Assembly: GCF_048564905.1 (NCBI RefSeq)
Contig: NC_133004.1
Coordinates: 41,646,105 to 41,710,104, forward strand
DNA: 64,000 bases
Origin: Vicugna pacos
Lineage: Eukaryota; Chordata; Mammalia; Artiodactyla; Camelidae
Reading direction: 5' to 3'
The translations under genes and the position numbers were made by a program. Below the pieces are notes generated by a model. The model made no database searches. It was not told where the DNA came from and was given only the letters and a program-made list of their open reading frames with translations. Position 1 is the first letter of the stretch; the number at the start of each line of letters is the position of its first letter. This document shows, piece after piece, positions 1 to 11,000 of the stretch.

Positions 1-1365
1 GTACAAAAAAGAGACAAACAGACCAATGGAACAGAATAGAGAGCCCCGAATTGAACCCACAAACTTTTGGTCTACTAATCTTTGAGAAAGGAGGCAAGAA
101 GATACACTGGAATAAAGACAGTCTCTCCAGCAAATGGTGTTGGGAAAACTGAACAGCAGCATGTAAAGCAATGAAACTAGAACACTCCTTTACACCATAC
201 ACAAAAATAAACTCAAAATGGATCAAAGACTTAAACATAAGACAAGATACAATAAACCTCCTAGAGGAAAATATAGGCAAAACATTATCTGACATACATC
301 TCAAAAATGTTCTCCTAGGGCAGTCTACTCAAGCAACAGAAATAAAAGCAAGAATAAACAAATGGGACCTAATGAAACTTACAAGCTTCTGTACAGCAAA
401 GGAAATCATAAGTAAAACAAAAAGACAACCTACGGAATGGGAGAAAATTTTTGCAGATGAAACCGACAAAGGCCTCATCTCCAGAATATATAAGCAGATC
501 ATATGACTTAATAAGAAAAAACAAACAACCCAATCCAAAAATGGGCAGAAGATCTAAACAAGCAATTCTCCAAGGAGGACATACAAATGATCAATAGGCA
601 TATGAAAAAAATGCTCAATATCACTAATTATCAGAGAAATGCAAATCAAAACTACAATGAGGTATCACCTGACACCAGTCAGAATGGCCATCATTCAAAA
701 ATCCACAAATGACAAATGCTGGAGAGGCTGTGGAGAAAAGGGAACCCTCCTGCACTGCTGGTGGGAATGCAGTTTGGTGCAGCCATTATCGAAAACAGTA
801 TGGAGATTCCTCAAAAGACTAGGAATAGACTTACCATATGACCCAGGAATCCCGCTCCTGGGCATATATCCAGAAGGAACCCTACTTCAGGATGACACCT
901 GCACCCCAGTGTTCATAGCAGCACTATTCACAATAGCCAAGACATGGAAACAGCCTAAGTGTCCATCAACAGATGACTGGATAAAGAAGATGTGGCGTAT
1001 TTTTACAATGGAATACTACTCAGCCATAAAAACCGACAACATAATGCCATTTGCAGCAACATGGATGCTCCTGGAGAATGTCATTCTGAGTGAAGTAAGC
1101 CAGAAAGAGAAAGAAAAATACCATATGAGATCTCTCATATGTGGAATCTAAAATTAAAAACAAACAAAAACAGACAAAACAGAAATACAAAACAGAAATT
1201 GACTCATAGACATAGAATACAAACTTGTGGTTGCCAAAGGGGTTGGGGGTTGGAAGGGACAGACTGGGATTTCAAAACACAGAATAGATAAACAAGATTA
1301 TACTGCATAGCACAGGGAAATATGTACAAGATCTTCTGGTAGCTCACAGAGAAAAAAATGTGACA

Positions 1366-1402
<37 letters not shown>

Positions 1403-1488
1403 CATGTATAACTGAAAATTGTGCTCTCCAGTGGAATTTGACACAACATTGTAAAATGACTATAACTCAGTAAAAAAAAGTTAAAAAA
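1..1488 (+). mobile_element. LINE-1, ORF2 C-terminus and 3' UTR
   Basis: Protein from 639-1151 contains [20 protein letters not shown] and a MEYYSAI segment typical of the LINE-1 ORF2 end. It is followed by a 3' UTR with a (TA)n run (1369-1399) and an ending that reads ACTATAACTCAGTAAAA with an A-rich tail. It continues off the left edge and occupies most of the visible part of gene 1 intron 11, antisense to the gene. Frames are interrupted between 506 and 639, so it is not active. Confidence 0.9.
1369..1399. repeat. (TA)n microsatellite
   Basis: About 15 TA units inside the LINE-1 3' UTR. Confidence 0.95.
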
Positions 1489-1776
1489 AGAATCTACATA
1501 AGCATAGAAACATGTTCATAAAGACATGTATTACATATTGATGAGGCTTATTTTAAGGCATTAGGAATTCAGTTGGCTATAATTTTCTTTTTTCTAGTCC
1601 ACAGTTTGTATAATTTTGACTCAGTGAACTCCCTTGTAAAGAGAAAAATATCCTAACAATAAAAAGATGTACAAATAGATGATTGCCTAATCACACATTT
1701 GTCACCTGTACGGGTTCTCAGAATTTGCAAGCACCCAAAAGGGTCAGGGTGGGTTCCTTTCCCCAGGGTCTATTAC

Positions 1777-2003
1777 CTTTCGGGACGGAACTCCTCAGGC
1801 TCTGTCCAAAGTGCTGGGTCTTTGTGAAGAGCGTAGACTGGCACCATCACCACTGTCTCTTTGGGAATGAACACCCCATTGATTTCCACATCTTTTTTAC
1901 AGACCCTCTCCAGTCTACCAGCAAGTGGGAATATTCTGAGAGTTTCATTCACCACCATGTCAAGATACTCCATCTGTCGCAGGCCATCGTAGGTAGGGGG
2001 CGC
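1777..2003 (-). CDS. CYP3A: gene 1 exon 11
   Basis: 227 bases: [20 protein letters not shown] then [20 protein letters not shown]. ExxR is ETLR. The exon ends in GAA AG with donor GTAATA, so the reading frame continues off the window. Confidence 0.96.
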
Positions 2004-5000
2004 CTGGAAAGAAAGAAATTACTTTTGACACATCGAGTCTTGGGATCAACTTTCAGCTCAGTCTATGAAGTACTATTGAAATGTTAGGTGCTCCGAAGAA
2101 TAATTTAAACTGGTAAAGGACCTTAGCAGTTATAGACATTTTAATCTCTCTATGGCCTTTGACCTGCTTCGTGGCTCTTTGAGATGCATGGAATAGGTAT
2201 GACAATGGGAGACCACTGAGACCATCCCCTAAATAGGGCCTGAAATCTTGCACATTACCCTGCAGTGATTTTTCTTTCTTATTAAAAAAAATGACTAATA
2301 GAATATGACTCTACTGTTAAGTGAAAGCTGAAATTATCATTTCGTTTTAAAAGGAAGGCACACATCTCTACCAAGGAAAAGGTTATGTGAGAAATAACAA
2401 TTTCACTCTTTAACATAAAGTTTCTAAGTTGAAAACTCCTAATCACTAATTCTAATGAATTACTAATGATCACTATTCTAATGAATATACATATACAATT
2501 TGAAAAGATTACGTAATCTAAAATCCCTATAAATAATTTGGGGAGAAATGGGTTCCTTTCTGGACCAAATATGCAAAAGAAGGGTAAGATGGATGCTCCA
2601 GGGGACACACTTTCAGACCTAGGGGAAGTTACCCGAGGGCCAGGACCCCGCCCTCGGCCCCGCCCTCCGTTGCTGAGCAGTCTCCTGCTGTCACTGAAAT
2701 TTTGACTGTAAAGTCTGAGGGTCTAATCAAGCCTCTCCAGCCCCAGAGGCCAGGTCTCCTAACAGTTCCAGTTTTGGCAGAGATCCGCCAACAGTGAGGG
2801 TGACGTGTGGCTGTCACATGGTGTTGTATTTTAGAGGCAATATCGTAAAGGGTAAGAATTGGCTCAGGAGCCAGGGACACCCTGGCTCAGAGCTTGGCTT
2901 TTTCTCCACTGGGTACACGACGAGTGTATGCAAGGATTCCATCTCTCGGCAGCTCAGTTTTCTGATGTGTCACATGGAGATAATTCGAGCTGACACGTCA
3001 CAGGGCTCTGTGGCAGAGACCCTCACTGCTCACCCAGTGTCCACGTGGTCCCCACATTTCCCAGCCCACCTGAAGTTAGGGAAACCAGCGCTGCCAGTGG
3101 GCTGTGAACTGAGTTGATTATGGCAGTTCAGGGACCAAATAATTGAAAAGCCAGTGAGCAACTGTCAAGTCCCTTATCCCCAGACAACAAGACCCATGTT
3201 CCAGACAACGCAGCTACAGGACAGTGGGGCCTTAGTCAGTATCCCTGAGTAACCCTGTCGATCCGAGCTCCCCACTCCCATCCTCCACTACTCCTCCTTG
3301 TGGGACTTGTAAATGCGGGAACATACCTTTGCTCTGAAAGCCCCTGAGATTTGAGGGTTCATCTGTTACTGAGGCATAACTTAGCCTCTCTTGACTTAAA
3401 ACACAATTTTAGGAAGATTAGATTCATTTGAAATGGAAAGCATTCAGAGCATACACATACAGTAAAAAGCAAATGCTCATTAGCATCGTGGTCATTATAA
3501 GCATTATTGTAAACGAGAACACAAGACTTAACCAACTAAAGGTCTCTTAGTGACCTTTTCACATTCTTGTAGAAAAAGGAATCTCAATGCGGGGTTAACA
3601 GAGAAGAAGGATTATCTCTAATTTAAGTCAGCCCTACACTGTATCCTTATCTTGTATTTAAATGAACCAGGACTCTGAAATGTCATAAAACTTGTCGAAA
3701 ACCACAGTCATGAGTCAAACTCACGTCTTCTATTTCCCACCCTATGCAATCTGTGGTGACAAGGTTCCTCCTCATCTGCAGCTTACTCAGGGTGGGAGAT
3801 TGAATTGATGGTCCCAATTCTGCACCCCTTCCTGTGTCCCTGCCTTTGCCATCTAACTTTGTGGTGCCCTCGCTTTGTGACTCTGGGGTTGACCAGCTTG
3901 TCTGAAACAGTGGAAAGTTTCCTAAGTGTGCTGCAAGCAAAGGTTTGAAGGCACCCACATGAGTGGGTTTCTTTCTCCTGCCACCTACCACTGCCCTGAG
4001 AAGCAGACATGGGGGGTACGAGGGACGTGTGGGGCACGTGTGCAGTTGAGTCAGCGCAGCCAGCTTAGCCAGTCACCCTAGACCAGCCAACACCCAGACC
4101 AAATCAAGTCAAGCCTCATCAACAGGTAACTAAGCAGACACTAGAGCAGTAAATGCTTATAGCTCGATGCACTGAGGTTTTGTCATTTTTACTTGGCATT
4201 ATCCTGACACCTGATTTGGCAGGACCAGCATGTTCCGAAGTACTTACACTGCTGTGAGTAGCACATTTACCTATGTTTCTCCTGTTGTTTTGCACTCCTT
4301 AAATCTTTCCTCAGTAGTGTGTGTAAAAGATTTCGTGCTCACGATTTTCGCAAAAATCTCATAAGAAGTGGAGAGGAGGTGTTCTCTCTGAGGCTTCACC
4401 TTACCCGCCCCCTTCAGGCACCATCTGCTCACCTTGTTGGGGAAAGTCGCATCGATCTCCTCCTGCAGCTTCTGCTGGACATCGGGGTGCGTGGCCAGTT
4501 CATACATAATGAAGCAGAGAGAATTGCCAGTGGTCTCATAGCCAGCAAAAATAAAGGTAATGCCTTGGGCCACTATTTCTAGGTCAGTCAGAGCTAAAAG
4601 GAGAGGAGAGCCATTGTAGGTGAAGGACAGCAACATAAAATATCACAGTTAAGATGATCAGAAAGCCAAATGAGACTGCCAAACCCCTAGGGAAAGAAAT
4701 GTAAAAGCAATTCAAAGTCACACTGAGAATTGTTTGCACTCTCATGTCCTCCTTCAAGTAGCAGAAAACAAATCAAAACAACAAGAATTGTCTTAATCCC
4801 ATTTTTGTGCCGTGTCTGTACTAATCCTGGCCCCTGCATCTGGTTATGCCAGAATCAGCAAAAAGCCATTGACTGTGGTCTCATCAAGGGCATTAAAATA
4901 GCAGAATAAAGACTGTGTCCATAAAAGGACATTGACAAATAGAGCCCTGTGAATGGAATTAGCAATGCTGATTCAGTCATGGCCTGAGTGTCACCTTTCT

Positions 5001-8000
5001 CGGTACATGTCCTCTCTCTCTGTCCCCCTGTGCGCCCAGCAAACAGCCCTTGTGATCATAAATTTCTCTCCCTTTCATTTTCTCCTGAGGGAAACCGAGC
5101 ACGGTCAGGCTCTGATCTTTCCGATGGGACTGGACTAGGACCTTTACATACTCAGAGCACTCAGATCAAGGTGGTATCTGCCCCAGCCATGGATTCACAC
5201 GATAATAATGATAATAAAAAGACTGTTAAAAGGGTCTACGGGATTTGATTTCTCAATGATGATACCTGTGATGGTAATTGAGCAATTTCAACTCTCAAAG
5301 TTACTGTCCCAGTATTCACAACCCCCCAGGATAAAGTGTAGAGCTGTGTCGTCTAATATGTAGAGAGTTAAATTTAAATTGATTAAAAGTAAATACAGTG
5401 TAGCATTCAGTTCTTTGGTGCTGCTAGCTACATGTCAGGTGCTCAGGAGCCACGTATGTCTAGTGGTTACTATAGTGAATAGGTGCAGATACAGAATGTT
5501 CCTTTATCACAGAAAGAGGTACTGTACCATAGACGAGAATATATAAACAGATCAATATAGATGTACACATTAATTTAGTTACATTTATAGTGGTGTGCTG
5601 GCATCAGTTCGCCTGCGCTTAAAAACAAATTGTTAAAAATTCAAGAATTTTGTGAGATGCTTGTCAAACCACTGGTGGCTTGAAATTGACCAAAGGAGAG
5701 TACTCATGCTATGGAATACACTACATGTCAGGGCATTCTTATTTGAGAGAGAGAGAAGCTGTCTACATCATTGAATATGGGTAGATATTTTCAGGGAGAA
5801 AATAAATAAAATAGAGATTAAAACATTGAAAAGACTACTAAAATCAAGAGTTAGTTTTTTGAAAATGTAAACAAAATTAATGAAGCTTTAGCCAGGGTCA
5901 CCAAGAAAAGAGAGAGCACCTAAAATCCAAAATAAGAAATGAAAGAGGAGAAATAACACCTATACCACAGAGATAAAAAAAAACATCAGAGAATAGTATA
6001 GACAGTTATGTGCCAACAAATTGGACGCTCTGGAAAAAAGGGACAAGTTTCTAGAAACACACAGCCTGCCAAGACTGAGTCAATCAGAAACCGACAATTT
6101 GAACAGACCATTCACTAGAAGTGAGATTGAACGTGTAATTAAAATACTCCCAGCAAAAAAAAAGTCCAGGACCAGGTGGCTTCACAAGGGAATTCTACCA
6201 AACATGTAAAGAAGAAATCATAGCTATACTTCTCAAACTGGTCCAAAAAAATTGAAGACGAGGGAACACTACCAAATCCATTCTGCAGTGGCCACCATTC
6301 CCTTGATCCCCAAACCACACAAAGACACTACCAAAAAAGAACATTACAAGCCAATATCATTGATGAATACAGACGAAAAAATCCTCAACAAAATAATAGC
6401 AAACTAAAACGGAAAATGCATAAAAATAATCATACATCTTAATCAAGCTGGACTTATTCCAGGGTCACAAGGATGGCTGAACAGTCACAAACCAATCATT
6501 GTGATGCACCACATTGACAAAGGGAAGGCTAAAAATCACAGCATTATCTCAACAGATGCAGAAAGAGCACTTGACAAAATTCTCCTCATTTATGATTAAA
6601 GCTCTCATCAACGTGGGTACAGAGCAAACTTATCTGAAAAGAATAAAGGCCATTTACAACAAACCCACAACCAACATAATATGCAACTATGAATCTGAAT
6701 GTGTTCCCACTGAATTCAGGAAGAAGACATGGTTAGTTTCAAGCTGACAGTAGTTTGACAAACATTTCACAACATTCATGAATCTTTAACAACTGCATAA
6801 TATTTTTAACCACATAGTATTTGTATTTTTACTTTATGCTTCTGGCATTTCATTATTAGCATATAGACATGCAACTGATTTCTGTATATTAATCTTGATC
6901 CTGCAACTGTTAGAGCAGGCAGACAGCTAGATATGAGCAAAGAAAGGGGGACACAGACCAAATGGCAGGAATTAGCCAGAAAGGAGGGGCTCAGGCCAAA
7001 TGCAGGAAACCACACATCATGTAAGCAGCAGGGATCCTTGGGCAGAGAAAGAAAAGCAGGAACTTTGGGACTGAGAAGGGATCCTGTTTTTTGGGATGAC
7101 AAGTGTCCTGGAGAAGAACAAAGAGGTGAGAAAAGGCAGGAATTTAGTGTCAGAATGTAACCTTTTGCTCATTATGCCCTCATTTCAATAAAATTGCCTT
7201 GCAGATCAGAAGTCTCCATCATGTCGAGACGCCATGACATTTCTGATCCACACTAAATAAGGACAAAAATCCCTCCTCCCTTTGGGAAGATGGAGTTGGT
7301 ATGACAATCAGGGAATATGACCCCAAACCCTTCCCTCCCCAATGAATATTCTGCCCATTCATTTTTACACCCTATGTAGCTAACTTGGCAAAGAAACTCA
7401 GGGCAGCCGCTCACCTGAGCCTGCCCGCTCTCCCCTGAGAGTGTACTGTCCATCCTTTAATATCCTCACTTTACCTTTTTTAACCACTATGTCTTATCTC
7501 TGAAATCTTTCTGGGACGGGGCAAGAACCTGGAACACCAGTTGCATCCATCGGCAACACAACCTTGCTGAATTCATTTATTTGTTGTAATAGGTTTGGGG
7601 TAGAGAACTTGGAGTTCTTGTATAAAGTACCATGTCATCTGCAAATAGTGACAGTTTTACCTCTTCCCTTCCCATCTGCATTCCTTTGTCTGGTTTTTTG
7701 TTTTTGTTTTTGTTTTTGTTTTTGTTTTTTTGGTCTGACTGCTATGGCTAGGACTTCCAATACTATGTTAAACAGAAGTAGCCTAAGTAGACATCCTTGC
7801 CTGGTAACCCTAGTAACTATGAGCACTCCTAGATCCTAGATCATGATTGCTACACACCATTTCTCACTAACAGGCACCAGAACTCCTTGAAAACCGGCTC
7901 ATGGAAATCAAAGAGAAACCTGGCAAGTCTCGCATCAGAAAATGAAGGTCTCAGAAAATGACAGATACAAAGGATACAAGACGCTCCATGCTATCGTGGT

Positions 8001-11000
8001 GGATGTACCTCGTCACGCATCTGTCAAAACCCACAGACTGCACACCACCAAAAATGAAACCTAATGTAAACTACGGCCATCAGGCGGTAATGGTGTGCGA
8101 CTGCATGTGCACAGCCTGTCACAGGCGCATCCCTCCGCGGTGCTCTTTTGATGACGACAAGGCCGCATGTGGGCTGGGGCAGGGTGTATATTGGAAATAT
8201 TTGTATTTTCCACGTGATCTGCTGTGAACCTAACTGCTCTAAAAACAGTCTATTGATAAAAAAAAAAATTAAAAAGAGGAAAAGAAGGAAAAGATACAGG
8301 AGCCCACTTGAAAAAGCTCCAGTGGAAAACCTGAGAGAATCTTAGACTCAAAACAAAGACTGATGGGCTCACACAGGCACCGCCCGTCTGTGAGGCCCAC
8401 TGCTGTCCATGGCAGCGCACTGCTAATAAATAACTTTTCTATTCTCATCCTTCATCTGTGATAAATTCTTTTACCAACCCGTGCCTCACGGTGTCACCCG
8501 TCCCCCACCGTGCTGTGTGTCGCCAACATTTGGTGCCGCAGGCGGTCCTTGGGGCTTCTGTCTCTCTCTCTGCCTCCTCCTCATGGGAGTCTCCCCTTGG
8601 CTTGATCAGATGCTCTGTTCTGGAGGCTGGAAGCCTCAGGGCAGTCTTCCCTCTTCGGCTTTTCCTTTCTTCTCTCATACTTTTCTGCTCTTCCCTGTCA
8701 TTCACAGATTCTGCAAACTTTTGCCGAGGACCGAGGAACCCTGGGTGGGCTCCTCTCAGCGGGCTCTGAAACCCAGTCTGACAGATGGCCCTTGGTGCTG
8801 AATACTCATGGGAAAGGCATCTTTTCTTTTCCAAATACCCTCCTCTCCATCTCTCCCTTCCTCTGACTCTGGCCCTTGAGACGTGCTTTGGCTCTCCAGC
8901 CCAACAGCCCAACCACGTGGTGCACCCTGAGCCTTCTCTCCACTTTTTGCGGATCACACCTCCAGATTTGCTGAGCCTCCTGCCTTCAATCATTGCTCCA
9001 GGTAGAAGTCACTGGTGGGTGAGTCCCCCACTTTTTTTCTTTGCCTTTCAGCCCTTGTGCGGGTTTTGGCCCTTGCACTGGTTGGCTTCTCTTTCCTGGC
9101 AGACACTCAAAGTAAGAGGACACCACAAGTTCAGCCTGTGTCCTTCTGGGCTAGGCTGCCCCAGGATAGAGTAGAACCTTCTCTCTTTGATACCTCCCTA
9201 GCTACAGCGGGAGACACCTCTTGTATTCCCCGAGACTCACCTTTGGATTGCAGTTTAAAACACGGGGATAACGCTGATCCCCAGACATTAAAGCAAAAGC
9301 AGCTCTGAGCTATAATACAATCTTCCAGCTTGATTCTGTCTGCCACAAACTGGGCAAATCGTCTGAAGTCCCCTGTGCTGAGGCCTTTACCGCCCTCTCC
9401 CCAAACTCGCATCTTCGTAAAAATTGCCGCGCGTGTCTCTCCCGATTCTCTTTTCCTGTTTTACTGGACACCGTCTTTAAGATTTCCAACAATTAGGGGG
9501 AAATATCGGGGCTAAAGAGGAGAAAAGAGGTAAGGAAACAGACGAACAAAAAGCCAGATACTGCCGCTGCCACTGCTCCCTCTGTGCCCGGACCAGAGGT
9601 GTGGCTCCAGACAGAACCCAGAGCCCGCCAACCAGTCACCACCCCCCCGCCTCCCCTGCTTTGGGGACTTGTGAGTATCTTAGAAAAAAAAAAAAAAAGA
9701 AAAAGAGAAAGGGAAAGGGAAAGGAAAAGGAAAAGGAAAAGGAAAGGGAAAAGGAAAAGGAAAAGAAAAAAAACCTTTCTCTGGCCTCTAAGGGAGCAAA
9801 GTCATTCTGGAGGAACTCGCCTTTGAGATGCAAATATTCTACCTGTCCTTCTCTGAGAACCCTGATCTCGCCATCTTTCTAAAACGCACATTTCCAGAAA
9901 GGGGTGAAATGATTTGGAACTTAACCTGTTAAGGACAAATAGAAATCTCATCTCTTTCCCATTAATACTACTAAAAAGGATTTAACCGTCTTTGATTTGT
10001 TCCATTTGCCAGAAACCCAGTTTGAATGCAACTTCTTTTGTAACTGATGGGTTTTAAATTCTAGTTTTACTAACCGAGGTCTGTATTTACAAGGCTCACC
10101 TCCCAGGCCATGCCTTGCCCTTAGGTTACAACAAAGGGGGCAGGGCACTGCCAACAAGGAGCTGTCCTGCCCCTGGGGATTGTTACAGGTTTAACTGAAT
10201 TATTAAAGGAACTTCAGGTTTGTTCCTAAAGCTCAGGAATCTAAATGTATTTCATGATCTTACTCAGAGTCACGTTCATCTAATTGTCAGGTTTACGGTT
10301 AAGCACCTCAGTCCAGTACTTCTGGGCTACCTTGGTGGATTTCTCCACTCCAGGGGTCTAACTGCTAGGCCGTCAGGAAATTCTTTCTAGAAGAAAGAAC
10401 TTACAGTTCTGTTCAGGCCCCTAACGCGGTTACCAGGTGGCATTCCCTCACCCGGCCAGGTACTGCCTGCTCTCATCCTGGCCACAGATGCGATTTTCTT
10501 CCGAAGTCACTGAAGCTCAGTCAGAGCAACAGGCAGCCGCTTGACGCAGCAAGCAGAGCGCAGCTCTCGGGGGAGCTGTGAGCAGGAGTCCGCGTAACCG
10601 CAGATGCGGGAAGAAGCAACGAGAGGGAGCATCTCCCTGGGCCGGAACGGGCCAGGAAGGCAGGCGGGCCAGAGGGTTTTGCTCTTGTGCAGAAGGCCTC
10701 GTCCAGCAGGTGGGCGGCCCGGCACCGAGTCCCCGCCTGGCCGAGAAGCGAGCCTCCTCGCGCTCGGGGTGAAACGGTCATGAAACGCCTTCCAGGCCGT
10801 GGTGACTTTTTGACCACGAGGGCGCTGGCCATCTGCCGCTGCAAGGGTTAGGTCGCAAGCCACTGAAGGCCATGACCCCCCGCACCCCCTGAAAGGAGCT
10901 CAGGGTGGAGGTCAGAAATGAGGCGCTCTGAGCTTTGGAAAAACTGATGGAACGGGCCTTCAGATAGTTAGATATTTTCAGAAGAAGAGTTGATGACCCA

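Noticed and set aside
639-1151. 170-codon open frame as a host gene
   Set aside because: It reads as the LINE-1 ORF2 C-terminus and is followed by a LINE-1 3' UTR.
8445-8993. 182-codon minus-strand open frame as a gene
   Set aside because: It lies antisense within the retroviral fossil and its composition (Arg/Gly-rich, no motif) looks like chance.
10490-10870. CpG-rich patch as a CpG-island promoter
   Set aside because: No transcript start, first exon or conserved counterpart in gene 2; more likely part of the repeat-derived block.
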